In this document: positions 47,174 to 58,701 of the stretch, piece by piece | How positions within the stretch are numbered: position 1 is the first letter of the stretch | Layout of the letters: each line of letters begins with the position of its first letter | Position numbers and translations under genes: made by a program | Source of the DNA: Fallopia convolvulus | Taxonomy: Eukaryota > Streptophyta > Magnoliopsida > Caryophyllales > Polygonaceae | Direction: 5' to 3' | Assembly (NCBI GenBank): GCA_964016875.1 | Contig: OZ024718.1 | Coordinates: forward strand, 44,121,906-44,185,905 | DNA: 64,000 nucleotides | The notes under the pieces: generated by a model | Seen by the model: only the letters and a program-made list of their open reading frames with translations | What the model was told of the DNA's origin: nothing | The model's database searches: none

Positions 47174-48625
47174 TGATTCTGCTATCCATCTTAGTCAACA
47201 AAAGTACATTGCTAATATTTCAGAGCGCTGTAACATGTCGGGTGCAAAGCCTATCGCCTCTCCTGCTGAGTCGAGCTCCCAACTTGTTCAAATAGGCGAT
47301 GTTATTGATCCTCACATGTATTGTAGTATCATTGGTGCAGTTTAATATGTCACAATCACTAGACTCGAGATCTCGTATGTTGTTAATAAAGTATGTCAGT
47401 TTATGCACAATCCTACTAAGACTTATTGGTCTGTTGTGAAACGAATTCTGCGGTATCTCAAAGGTTTTATCTCTGAGGGACTTTACTTAAAAAAGGCATC
47501 TAATAATCGCCTTGTGGCCTTCTCTGATGTTGGTTGGGCATCGGACCCTGATGATTGTCGTTCTCAACATAGATTTGTAGTGTTGTTTGGTGGAAATCTC
47601 ATTAGTTGGTCCTTCAATAAACAAAAGGTAGTTGCTAGGTCTAGTATAGAAGCTGAATATCGTGCTACCACGTTTACTCTTGCTAAATTTATTTGGCTTC
47701 AACAACTACTTAAGGAGATGGCTATTCTTGTTGCTCATCCTCCCATTCTCCTGTATGACAACTTAAGTGCTACCTTTCTCTCGGCAAATACGGTCTTTCA
47801 TCAGTGCTCCAAGTACATTAAGATTGAGTACCACTTTGTGCGTGAACAAGTCTCCGACGGTGATCTTGTTGTGGGTCATGTTCGATCTTTTGATCAGGTG
47901 GCCGATATCTTCACAAAATGATGTGAACCTACTCGTCTTCGGTCCACGAAGGGCGGATCTAGGCTCGAAACGCCTGAATCTTCTCCGAAAATAGTAATTG
48001 GGATAAGTACGAGTCCAACGTTATGGACTCGCGGGTCTCTAATGCTCGTAGGAACGAGGGCGGGGTGAGGCAGAGATAAGAGATGTCGGCCCAAGGGAAG
48101 ACTGACGAGACGGAAATGGGTTGGAAGGTTTGTGACGTCCGGTCCAAGGGAGGAGGAAACTCTCTACTCAATACTCAACTTGGATTCAATTTAGACATGA
48201 TGAATTACAATAGGGTGTTGCTCCTTTATATAGAGAGGATCCACAAAACCCTAGTAGCTAGATGAGAGTGGACTAGGGCTAGTAAGCATACTAGGCCCAA
48301 AGTCCAAGCCCATAATACTATACTAGTAACTATTAAAACGGGAAAGGTGCAACTAAAACCCTAATGGCCTAATGGGCCTTATACTAGCTTAATGGGTCGG
48401 TCTTCTAAGCATAAGAGAACACACACCCAAAAGATGGAAATATAAATAATACATCAATGAGACTATGTCCTAAGCCAAAGGGGTCTCCAAGGTCTAGGCC
48501 GTCTCGGAATGGTGGGAGCTGGGTCCGAGCCAGGGCAGGGTCGCATCACAAAAGCATATGCGACTCATCGGTTTAAGACCTTAAGTTCCAAACTGCATGT
48601 TCGTTCTCGATCATGAGCTTGCGGG
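47174..48625 (+). pseudogene. Outer copia pol remnant, right part (RNase H)
   Basis: The frame resumes with HLSQQKYIANISERCNMSG, then RILRYLKGFISEGLYLKK and RNase H (WASDPDDCRSQHRF, ARSSIEAEYRATT) to ADIFTK at 47917. After the solo LTR it continues with THRFKTLSSKLHV near 48560 and a stop. The last decayed codons are therefore split by the solo LTR. Confidence 0.85.
47919..48548 (+). mobile_element. Solo gypsy-type LTR, 630 bp
   Basis: It begins TGATGTGAACC and ends GTCGCATCA. A perfect 5-bp duplication CAAAA flanks it (47914-47918 and 48549-48553). The first ten bases match the LTR start of the gypsy element at 24223, so the two are probably related families. It interrupts the RNase H end of the outer copia element. 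Confidence 0.85.
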
Positions 48626-48630
48626 GGGCA

Positions 48631-48790
48631 TATTATTCTATATATGTCATGTATATATTATTTTGTGTGTATATCTTTCTTTCCTATTCTGTTAGGATTG
48701 TGTAAATGTGTAGTAGGTTTTTTTATGTAACACTATATATTCTTTATTCAATAAAAATCAAGTTACTGCCTTTCCATCTTCAACGTTTTA
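48631..48790 (+). repeat. Right LTR of the outer copia element
   Basis: It matches the left LTR once the MITE there is removed, including TATCTTTCTTTCCTATTCTG and the ATATTCTTTATTCA stretch. The ends are approximate. Confidence 0.75.
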
Positions 48791-48799
48791 AACTATTCC

Positions 48800-49950
48800 A
48801 TTTTTTAAAAAGGAAAAAAGCAAAAGCTTGGTCGTTGACGTGTCACCATGGACATTTGTGAAATTAACAAGATCCACCCAAATTAGAGATTGAAGCTTGT
48901 AAAGAAAGAATGTAGAGACGTGGAAGCTAGAACAGCGCTGTTGAGCAACGGTCCAAAGGAGAACAGCAACTACTTGGAGGTTTCCTATGGACTCAAATTT
49001 GACATCAATTCAATTTAAAACTTAAAGCCCAAGCTTTCTAGTTATCCACAGAATCAAACCTTAAACCCTAAGTTCTCTAGTAAGCAACAAAATCATCTGT
49101 CAACACAAGGCATATTGTCATTTTGAGCTGCTTGCACGTTACACTAATTCAATACAACAACTAAGGATGTGATAATTAATGGGGTCGGATAGGCCGTTCA
49201 CTTTACGATTTGATCGAAAATTTAGGCCAAGCCAAGCATATTTGGTCTGGCCTGACCGTCTGAGTGTTGGGTGGGGTTGTTTGAGGTTATTTTTTATTTA
49301 TTCGGGTTCATCTTCATTCATGTCAAATCAGCATATATACATTATGCTCGGGTTCAAACTATTTTCGTCGATCAGCTAGGGTCTTTCCAGTCCTTGGCTC
49401 AACTTAAGCTTGGTAGAATCGATTTACCAATTTCGAAAATTATTTGAGTGCATATCAGTTTCTTGAGCCACCAAGTCGTCGATTGGCAAACCTGTTCTTA
49501 CTCTTAGATTTTGATAACAAGAGGTACAATAAATCGATGGCAGTCGAAAGTTCCTCCTCGTTTGGTCCATTAAATCAAACTCGAGTTAATTGACTCGAGG
49601 TGTTTTGAGATAAGGATTCAGTACTTAAAACAATGAGAGTTCCTCCTCGTTTAGTACTTAAAACAATGAGAGCGAATAAGGATTCAGGACTATAAGCAAA
49701 GAAGTCGAAATGTTTTGAGATATACAAGAACTAATTACTTGCATAATTATTTACCAATACCATGCACCAGTTTGGAGTTCTGAATATACAAACAATTTAA
49801 AACACCAACAGTAGTAGTCGTAGAACATGACGAAAGTGACATAATATATAATGAAAGTGATATAATCTTGCATATCTTGATTCATAGTATCAAAGCAGAA
49901 TAAAAAACAGAGAGTGAGTCCATGGGCATGGATATCATCTTTGGCCACTG
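48800..49950. other. Intergenic DNA downstream of the lipocalin gene
   Basis: No gene recognised. A short direct repeat built on AGTACTTAAAACAATGAGAG occurs twice between about 49618 and 49673. The last part is probably lipocalin 3' UTR. Confidence 0.4.
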
Positions 49951-49956
49951 CTAATT

Positions 49957-50637
49957 TCACTTGCCAAATATGGATTTGATCCACCAAATTCCCTTGGTAT
50001 CCTTCTCGATGACGTCTCCCTCCGGCGGTGAATCAGACTGCGGCGTCTTCCGGAGCTTGCTGACGTCGTAGCCTTCCCCCTTCGCCCTCTCCACCAGCGA
50101 ACTATACACCTCCTCCTCCATGTGCGGCTTCCTACTCAGAATCTGCACACAAATTCCCAAATTAACACAAACCCTAAAAGACGTACCACAACACCAGCAG
50201 CAAAATTCGAAATTCAAAATTCAATTAAGACAACTGTGAAACGAAAATCCAATTAAACCTACCCAAAGATATCTCCGGCTGGGCTGGCCGATCAAAGCGT
50301 ACTGATAATCGGGATCGATGAAGAGAACCCAGTAATCGCCAGTGACCGGGAAGATGGGAAGGAAAGGGGGAACGTAGAATTTGACCTTGAGCTTGGCTTC
50401 GTCGCTGCTCGGATCGGCCTTGTAAGCAGAGCCTTCGATGTACCCTCGCTTCCCGCCGGTGAATGTCTCGTTGAGCACGTGGACGGTTCCGTCGGGGTTG
50501 AGAGTGTAGGTAGCGCGGGTGTTTTCGCCATCTTTGGGCTGAAACCTAGACGGGAAGCAGGCGATTTCGTACCATCTCCCCATGTACCTCTCCAAGTCTA
50601 GTCCCTTAACCACCTCCATTTCCTTGTTCGCCGCCAT
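49957..50637 (-). CDS. TIL: Temperature-induced lipocalin
   Basis: Plant apolipoprotein-D/Blc-type lipocalin; the family protects membranes against heat, cold and oxidative stress and associates with the plasma membrane. Two exons on the minus strand: 50637-50263 and 50142-49957, GT-AG intron, 186 aa, the same length as I recall for Arabidopsis TIL. The lipocalin signature GLDLERYMGRWYEIACFPSR is near residue 12, NETFTGGKRGYIEGSAYK follows, then FPVTGDYWVLFIDPDYQYAL and PSRRYLW just before the intron. Exon 2 supplies ILSRKPHMEEE and the terminal GIWWIKSIFGK. There is no signal peptide, as in TIL. The chosen ATG is the one beginning MAANKEMEVVKGL; the frame stays open slightly upstream without an ATG-supported extension. 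Confidence 0.95.
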
Positions 50638-50786
50638 TGACGACCCGCTGGAATTCAATTTGTACCGTACGAGAGTGTTTTAGTGGGCAGGAGGATTGTT
50701 TGCAAAGTTTGGGTTTTAGAGGAAGAAAGCAATGTCGAGGGTTTTTGTAATGGGAAGGATTCTGATTTTGGGAGGGGTGTTTATGT

Positions 50787-50794
50787 ACACGTGG
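50787..50794 (-). promoter_or_regulatory. ABRE/G-box-like motif upstream of the lipocalin gene
   Basis: ACACGTGG (plus strand; CCACGTGT on the gene strand) lies about 150 bp before the lipocalin ATG. An ACGTG core fits a stress-responsive promoter. A single motif is weak evidence. Confidence 0.3.
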
Positions 50795-52011
50795 AATTTT
50801 TTGAGCCTTACATGTGGACGCGCAACCGACCGAGCTTTCTAGACTCGGTTAATTTGCTTCCCTTGAAGAATGAAGACGCAAGTAAGGAAGGTGACGAGCA
50901 GTTGGGTCGGGCCCTTAACCAGGGCCGGGTGGGACATTATTTGTGGGGGACCGACTTATCCATTTCTACCAACTTAAATATACGGGTGAAAAACTAAATA
51001 AAAACGAGTGATGGGTGGGTGGGGTGATGGGTCGGATATATGTGAGATTTTACACCGATTCACCTGACCAACTTGTTTACCACGCGCATAATTTTACCTT
51101 AGATTTGCGATCAGGTGCGAGTTATTGCTACAGTGCTTTATGCAGGCATCTATCATCCGTTTTCGATCTCTTGTTTTAATGGCCAAGATTACTCCACGCG
51201 TTTAAGTGATTTTTATAAAAGGAAGACACAGAGGGCTATTTTTGTCTTTTCCCCCACCGAATGAGAACATTATTGCAGTACACATCTTCATCCACTAGAA
51301 TGCAAAAACTTCATTTGAGAATTCGATCGGTACTCCTCCATAGCCATTGCCACTTGTTCCTTCCATTTTTAGCTTGATTTTGTGTTTATTTCGCCCCCTT
51401 TGATGTTCTATCTTCATTGATTTTGGTATAATTTGTTTTCCTAAGGCTTCAATTTCGTATTTGGGGGGTTTTTCAAATTTGGAGTTTGACACTTCGATTT
51501 TCATGTATATGGTCAAGTTTTATTTTTTTTATTGTTTTTCCTCAAATCTATGAAGGTTGTGTATATTTACATTGCAATTTGATGTTTTTGATCGAAAATA
51601 TAGGTTAATGGCGAATGTTTATCAAACCACCCACCATGTGTTTGATAAAATGCCCAAATGACCAACTTAGTGTTTTTCCATATCTAATTTTCCTAAATTT
51701 GCTCCAAATTTAATAGTTTCTCTTTGATAAAATGATTTTAGTATTGCAAACAAGTTTGGTATGTGTGGATTCGCAAAAGTACTACAACAAGAAGTCATTG
51801 CAAATGACATCCATGTTTCTATTTTATGAACATGTAATTGCGTATTGATGAACTCATACTTGTATGTTTATGAACTATAGTAAATGAAATTTATGAACTA
51901 TATACACTTCTATAATAAGAGTTTTGGTGACGAAGAATAATATAAATTGTTGCTTAATTATGGGTTGAGATGAAGATGAATTGTGTTCATATGGATGTCA
52001 TCACTTATAAT

Positions 52012-52603
52012 TAGACCTGTACAAAGTCGGGTTCGGGCCGGATCCGGGTCGGGCTTTGAACAAAAATTATGCCCATTTGTCCGAGCGGGTTCGGGTCAAG
52101 CAGGTGATTCGGGCCGGCAAGGATGTCCAAGCCCGTCCGGACATCCGGACTCGGGTAGCCCGTCGGGACCCGTATATAAATTTATAAATAATTATTTTTT
52201 CATGTCCATTAAAAAACTAGAAAATCCTAGTATTATAATTACACTATCTAACATTACTTAAATTTAATATCGTATTTATGCTAGTTTTTTAGGTGACAAG
52301 GTGAAGTAACTATAATAATTAACTCTCTTTTGTACTAATTCTACAATCAATGGCCTCAAGATATTTTTCGCAAACATATCTTTATTTATAAATATAATTA
52401 TTTATTTTAAATATTTAATATATTCGGGTATTCGGGCGGGTTATCCGGGATATTCGGTCAAAAATATTGTCCATGTCCCGCCCATGAATTCGGGCGGGCC
52501 GGGCTTATTTACCCTTTCGGGTTAGAATTCTTGTCGAAGTCCGCCCATTTTTCCGGGCGGGCGGTACGGGTTGGGCGGGTTAGTCCGACTTTGTTCAGGT
52601 CTA
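52012..52603. mobile_element. Non-autonomous hAT element (MITE), 592 bp
   Basis: The left end is TAGACCTGTACAAAGTCGG; the right end, read inward, is TAGACCTGAACAAAGTCGG. Flanks CTTATAAT (52004-52011) and CTTATAAC (52604-52611) form an 8-bp target duplication with one mismatch. Subterminal CGGG-rich stretches lie at both ends, with an AT-rich middle. Confidence 0.85.
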
Positions 52604-52721
52604 CTTATAACATTGTAATTGTGTATTAATAAACCCATATATATAATTATAATGTCGTACACTTTGTTGTGTACTTAGATGTTAATCATTGTGTGATGAT
52701 TGTGAGAAATAACTTTTAAAG

Positions 52722-52791
52722 CCGATTAACCAAAAAGGAAGAGTAATGTGTGTCTTTGCACATGATTTGGGTTCGAAACCTACATATGAAA
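52722..52791 (+). other. tRNA-like sequence, degenerate (copy C)
   Basis: GTAATGTGTGTCTTTGCACA followed by GGGTTCGAAACC resembles the anticodon-to-T-arm half of the two copies at 54285 and 54906, but on the opposite strand. The 5' half is poorly conserved. Confidence 0.4.
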
Positions 52792-52934
52792 CTACAAAAA
52801 ACTACTTATATGAATCTAAAGTCATGACACTAACTACTACGAGCAAGAAATTCAACAACTGTAAGAACACTTATTATTAACCTTAACATTCAGACTCATG
52901 AAGCCATGCAATATCAGTTACGAACTAGAATATA

Positions 52935-53880
52935 CGACATAACAACAACAAAAACAACAAAAACAATGACCCAGTGTGCTCCGCTTCAGCAGAATCTGGG
53001 GGGGGGCATGATAGGAACGCCCCTAGTTTAAAGCTGAGGGGGAGTGCCCTGAAAGGCCCGGGTTGGACCACCAACCAAAAACCCTGAAAACACAATACTA
53101 CAATCGACACCCAAACCAAGCAACTCACCACAGCACACCAGGACCACAAAAGCACAGAAAAAGGCACACACAACAAAACACACTAACTCAACAAGACAAG
53201 ACAAAAACTAGAACCAAGACGACAAACAAAACAAAGCATAGCAGGACTAAACACTTAAACCACATGTGACTGTCTATACTGGCGATTAACTATGCGCCAC
53301 CTTGATCTTCTCCCTCCATCTGTCCCTACATAATGCTAGCTTTGCTGAAATCCCCAACTGATCGATATCCTGCTTTATGCTGTCCCTCCAGCATTTCTTA
53401 GGTTGTCCCCTGCCTCTACGAAAATCTCCAAGGTCCAAGCTCTTACACCTTTGAACTGGCTCCCCTGTACCCCACCGTTGCACATGTCCGAACCATCGGA
53501 GCCTCGATTCTCTCAGCTTCTCCCCTATACTGGCAACCCCTACTTTGTTCCTGATCTCCTCATTTCTGATCCTGTCCCATAGCGTATGCCCGCACATCCA
53601 CCTCAGCATCCTCATCTCTGCTACCATCACTCTCTACTCGTGTGCCCTCGTGGTTTGCCAACACTCTGCCCCATATAGAATGACATGCCTGATAACTATC
53701 CTGTAGAACTTACCCTTGAGCTTTAGTGGCACCTTCTTATCGCAAAGAACCCCTGAAGCTGCCCTCCACTTTTGCCAGCCTTTCTGAATCCGATGCATAA
53801 TGTCCTCGTCGATGCCTCCATCACTCTGCAACACTGGACCCAGATAACTGAAACTCTCTTTCTTAGTAACGGTTTCCCCC
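52935..53880 (-). mobile_element. RTE-type LINE fragment (3' end)
   Basis: The minus-strand translation from 53834 gives KGKFYRIVIRHVILYGAECW, then across a stop MRMLRWMCGHTLWDRIRNEE and SRLRWFGHVQRWGTGEPV, the conserved C-terminus of plant RTE-like polyproteins. One in-frame stop at 53634-53636 breaks it. The 3' end lies at low coordinates, with a tail that reads TTGTTGTTGTTATG-like on the minus strand (about 52937-52965). The endonuclease and most of RT are missing. Confidence 0.8.
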
Positions 53881-54284
53881 TAAACGAACTTCGTCACTTA
53901 AATTTCATGAACCCTTATTGCAATTATTATGAACCCAACCATATAAAGACATGAACCCACAAAATACCGTTTGTGAAATAGGTAAATTAAAAGGATTATG
54001 AATTAAATTTCGTGAACCTTATTGGCAATTGTTATGAACCTAACATTATATACACACGAACCAATATATCAACTTTTATGAACTAAAAAAACATGAATCA
54101 TATTACGAAATATTATTAAACTATGCGTATAAAAATATGAACCAAAAGAACAAATATCATGAACCAAAAAACACGAATCAAAATAACAATTAGTATGACA
54201 TAAATGACATGAATTTTAAGGTAAACTATTATATACCCGAGCTTACAAAATCATGAACCAAAATACATAAACTGTATATAGAAT

Positions 54285-54356
54285 TAGCCTATATGGGATT
54301 TGAACCCACATCTTTGTGCACATGCACATTGCTTTACCATTTGAGCTAATAGGCTA
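54285..54356 (-). other. tRNA-like sequence (copy A)
   Basis: On the minus strand: acceptor AGCCTAT pairs with ATAGGCT (7 bp), box A-like TTAGCTCAAATGG, T-arm GTGGG-TTCAAAT-CCCAT and box B GGTTCAAATCC. The anticodon arm does not form a normal 5-bp stem with a 7-nt loop, so I call it tRNA-like, not a tRNA gene. Confidence 0.6.
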
Positions 54357-54905
54357 CCAAATAACTTCAACATACAAATAATGAACGTGTACAAAGCATG
54401 AACCAGAAGAAAATTGATGATGAACCTTGACATACAAAGTTATGAACCAACAAAAACGTCAATGAAATACATAATCGCCAACAAAATAGGAGTACACCAA
54501 ATAATTTCTCAAGTAACTAAACCATACAGCTTAGTCAAACACCATGAAAATCGACTACAAGCTGCTTACAAACTTCAAGAAGCATACAAACAGGTTTAAA
54601 AAAATCATTTGAAAGCTCAACACCTTTGAACACTTACTAAGTGAGTACTAATTAATTGCACAATTTGCTCACATACACAAAATTAGTGTTCTTCATTTTT
54701 GAAGAGCCAACTAGACCAAATCGATTCAGTTTATTCAAGAATCCCCTATTCAAGGCAATCAACTTAACAAAGCTCATTACCAATCATTAATTTCAAAGGA
54801 ATTCATAGATCTACAACATAAATAATATCCATATCAAATTAGGTCTAACAAAATCCATTTTGAAACCGATGTTGCAGATCTATGCCATATCCATATCAAA
54901 TTTTA

Positions 54906-54975
54906 TAGCCTATGTGGGATTTGAACCCACATCTATATGCACATGCACATTGCTCTACCATTTGAGCATAGGCTA
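54906..54975 (-). other. tRNA-like sequence (copy B)
   Basis: This is a second copy of the same module, better paired: an 8-bp acceptor-type stem AGCCTATG/CATAGGCT, D-stem GCTC/GAGC, T-arm TGTGGG-TTCAAAT-CCCACA. The anticodon arm is ATGTG/CATAT (one wobble) around a 6-nt loop, one short of normal. Confidence 0.6.
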
Positions 54976-55267
54976 CCAAATAAATTTCTAAATCGTGCTT
55001 ATAGGCTACCAAATAATTTCAACATACTATTAGTAAACGTAGTACAAAGCATGAACCGTGAGAACACTGATTATGAACCTTAAGATAGAAAATTATGAAC
55101 CAACAGAAGTCATGGATATTCGTTGTTCATTTCTTCACAATAAGAGTTGGATCTATAATTTAGTATTCTCCAAGGCTAATTGCAAGTATTAAGTATATAG
55201 ATTTCTACAAGTGACTGCCATTTAAGTGCCAATGTTTTTCAAAAAAAGGAAGAAAGATGTGCAAATT

Positions 55268-55286
55268 CCCCCCCCCCCCCCCCCCC
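55268..55286 (+). repeat. Homopolymer run of 19 C
   Basis: Uninterrupted C run; its exact length is prone to assembly error. Confidence 0.9.
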
Positions 55287-56144
55287 TCAAAACCAACATT
55301 GAAGCAAATAAGGGTCATTTTTCATGGTTTCTGGGCTCACTCCCCCCTTAAAAACCAAAATTGACGCAAACAAGTAACAAATCATGTGAGAACTACTCAA
55401 GAAATTCCATGGCGGGAACGAATGCCACTACCCCTATCACAACAAGCCAAGTTCAGTTTGACTATGAACCTACATACTCGATATTTTGAACCTATACATT
55501 AAATATTCCGAACCATAAAATCAAAGATCGCGAACCCGATCGAGAATTTTCGAACCTAAACAGTAAACACAATCAAATACAAACACCAATCAAATCAACC
55601 ATAAACACACATTAATTCTCAATAAACATTTCTAATACTCAAAAACAAATCTTAGAACCCTCAAAAATCGAAATCATACCCTAAAAAATTTATTTATACA
55701 TACCTTTTTTGTGGTGGTTTCTCCATGGATTCTATGAACTGAAAACCAATTTATGACGCAAAATTGATGACTTTATGTAAGCTAGAAGGTGAAATTTCGA
55801 ATTAATGGTGTGATTCTGGCGTTGGATCTAGAGCGCTTTATCCTATGAAGAGATTTTTACTATGGAGAAAATTAGATCTGAGTGAAGCGGGAGAGAGGCC
55901 TTTAGGTCTGATTTTAGGGTTGAGGGTATTTTTGTCCCACACGTGAACTTACACTATAATTACCCTTCGTGCCATCCAAAAAAATCAGCCCCCATTTCTT
56001 TTCTTTTTTATTGAATAATTACGCTATAATCCGGGCCGTTCGTGTTAAAGATCGGACGCCCCAAAATTGCTCACAGTTTTCACTGTAGCAAATATATGCA
56101 TCCGAGCGTGACTCTACTTTTACCTAATCTATATACTATTATTA

Positions 56145-57500
56145 TGTAACACCCCCAAATTATCTCGGGAATGTCACACGCCAGTGACCTCAGATTTTAA
56201 TGTCCGAAGTCACCCAAGGCTTTGCATCAATTTAAATTTTTGTAAAGATGTGTATGAAATCATAATAATGAACAATAGCGGAAGACTTTTGAAAGCAAAC
56301 TCAAATTATATTCAAACTTTCTCTTACAAATAATAATTTTCTTAACAATGTGACGAACTCAGCGGAATATTAATTAGAACTTTAAAGTATCAAAATCAAA
56401 CTTCTTTAATGAAAATGAAACAAAACTACTTATAAAACCTTCTTGTATAGTATCATGGGCTCCATTCATCATCACCTTGAGTGCTCTTGGATTGACGCTA
56501 GTTGCTTGCTAATACCTGGTACCACAAGTGGTCAGCCCTCAACGGGGTCAGCTAGGTCGACTCTAATATTATATAGGTCAAAGTATTTAATTAAATCATA
56601 ATTATTATCATAGTGAATGCACATTTTAAAAAAAAAACGTTGTATGAAAATAGGTCAAACCCCTTATAAAAATCATACCTTAGTTTATAAAATATTTATA
56701 ATTTTTATAAATATGTAAGAATAACTTAAAACTTCATATCCCTATCAATATCAAATTAAAAACAATTTATTTACGCTTAAACTGAATTTAAAACAATAAA
56801 ACGAAATTAAAAAGGAACAAAAATAGGGCTATACATAAAATAAAAAAAAACAGGGCAAAGAAGTTGACGAACAGTCGAGTTTGGAGGCTCGGTGGGGGCG
56901 GCTCAGGCAACGGATCGGGATGGGACCGGCGACAGTTGGAAGTATGAAACCTCCTCTCTCTACTGTTCGCAGTGGCGGAGGCGGAGGCGGTCCGAAGGCG
57001 GCGAACGGAGGCCGACACCAGCGCCTCGCGAGCAACGTGTGCTCTGTTTTTCCTGGGCAGACTCATGACTTTCAATCGGGATTTTGGAAGGCTTAGGTCA
57101 CTAAAAAGTTAATGGGTGTATAGTGTTTTTGAAGGATTTTTCGTGACGATTCCGAATATGGCTTCAATTTTTGGATTGGATTCACGGTTATGGAGATATT
57201 TGAGTTTGAACGAGAGAGGCGAGTTCTAGGTTCTCGGTTGAATTTGTGAGAAATTCGAGATAGTTAGACCACTATTTATAGGGCTTCTTGTTCGTGCGGC
57301 TTAAGAAATGAAATATCTTCAACTTCCATTTAGAACTTATCCACAATCGAAGCCTGAAAGATACTCAAATCGGATTAAAATTATATTTAACCCGAAAACG
57401 CGTTTTAACCCAAAAACCCGAAAATTGGATAAGATTTTCTGAGAATTTCACCGATTTTGTTGATGCTTTCGTAGCTAACATCTAGGAGAGTATCTCGGTT
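56145..57500 (+). mobile_element. LTR-like fragment beginning TGTAACACCCCC
   Basis: TGTAACACCCCCAAATTATC opens a stretch of about 1.3 kb resembling the LTRs of plant gypsy elements that start TGTAACACC. The matching terminus GGGTGTTACA was not found, so the end is unknown and the fragment may be truncated. The minus-strand open frame at 56788-57075 has no recognisable domain. Confidence 0.3.
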
Positions 57501-57699
57501 CTTTCGGAATCGAATTTGGTTAAGAAACGAGTCCGAATTAGCCCTTACAAGATCGAATTTTCTTTGAACAAACTGAAAAACGAAGCTGATGTACACTTTT
57601 CAGTAATTATGCACGGGTACCCTAACTTTAAGGATAATTACGAAAAGTTCCCAACTTTTCTAATTTTGTCCATTTTCCGCCCTTTTGTCAACTATAATG

Positions 57700-58701
57700 T
57701 TGTTTTTAATTATAATTAGTCTCCTTAGTATATATGTCAAATATATTATTTGAAGTATATACATTATTAAGTAAATTTTACTTTGCTCAAATCATTTATT
57801 GAATTATTTTCCTACAAGTTATATTTATTTAATGCTTCTTATACAAGAGAGAACAAAATAAACTATAACAAGTCATATATAATTTATTAAAAGGAATTTA
57901 ATAATATATTTTTTTAAAGACATAAAAATCATTATGTTATTATTATTATTATTTTTCCCTTTTAAGAAAATAAAACTATCCTTTATTAAAATATAAAAAA
58001 AGGAAGAAAAATTACGATAATACCCCTCCTAAAAGAGAGGGTTATTACATATTAAACTCGAATCTCTCTATCCTATTTGTCACTCATCTAACTATGCCAC
58101 ATAAGCATCTTAATTTTTAAATTTACTTCTTTACCCTTTCTTATTTTTAGTATTTACAATCCTTAAAAATATATAATATAATAATATTACTATTGTTATT
58201 AATATACAATGATCTACTATTTTTTATGGACAATTTAAATATTATATAATTGTACATCATCATCTTTAATATGTATCGTTATTTTTTCCAATGGCAAGTA
58301 TGAAATTATCCATACATAATATCTCTAATATATAATGATCTACTACTTTTTTAATGGACAAAATTTAAATATTATATAATTATACATCATCATCTTCAAC
58401 GGTAAGATCACATTATTTGTTGGTTTCATTTTATTTATTTATTTATTTACATATATAATGCCATATATTTTTCTAATTCAAAAATTAAATCACCTATGCT
58501 ATTATAAATACATAAATACTATTATTTAATTATTTGTTTACATTCCCTACATATTATAATAATTTTTGCTTGAAAGTTTATTGAGGAAAATATTTTATTT
58601 TATTGAATAAGTTTATTTAAACTTCGATCGACGAGGACGGTTCCTACATAAAAAAAATTCTCAAATCATAGTCGTGCATGGCACGACCGGGTCTTGCTAG
58701 T
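57700..58701 (+). mobile_element. Helitron-like 3' terminus 1
   Basis: The hairpin GTCGTGC-ATG-GCACGAC (58671-58687) is followed after 9 nt by CTAGT (58697-58701), the Helitron signature. The 5' end is not located, so the start given is nominal. The upstream DNA is AT-rich without genes. Confidence 0.5.

Larger units (their letters stand above)
38439..48790 (+). mobile_element. Old Ty1/copia retrotransposon (outer element)
   Basis: Plus-strand copia element with LTRs at about 38439-38774 (holding a MITE) and about 48631-48790. A primer-binding-site-like TGGTATCGATCC follows the left LTR at 38775, and a G-rich tract GCGGGGGG precedes the right LTR. CTATT at 38434-38438 and about 48793-48797 may be the target duplication. 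Coding sequence is heavily decayed. A younger copia element (40916-47168) and a solo gypsy LTR (47919-48548) lie inside it. Confidence 0.8.
53890..55570. repeat. Dispersed ATGAACC repeat tract
   Basis: ATGAACC with AT-rich spacers recurs many times at 53905-54260, 54390-54440, 55040-55100 and as GAACC at 55460-55555. A weaker ATGAAC series is also present at about 51825-51900. No coding capacity. Confidence 0.6.
51055..56140. other. Possible large MULE-like element carrying other insertions
   Basis: The left flank (about 51075-51260) and the inverted right flank (about 55920-56120) share GCTACAGTG, a GATCTYTT...GGCC...GATTA core and a nearby poly-T 'TATTTTTGTC'-like tract in the same general order, resembling degenerate MULE terminal repeats. 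The interior has ATGAAC-type repeats, a hAT MITE, tRNA-like sequences and an RTE fragment, and no transposase. No target duplication was identified. Confidence 0.3.

Noticed and set aside
54285..54975. Functional tRNA genes
   Set aside because: The anticodon arms cannot form a normal 5-bp stem and 7-nt loop, and both copies sit in repeat DNA.
56788..57096. Gly- or Pro-rich frames on both strands
   Set aside because: They overlap each other in a GC-rich patch of an LTR-like fragment, with no domain or splice evidence.
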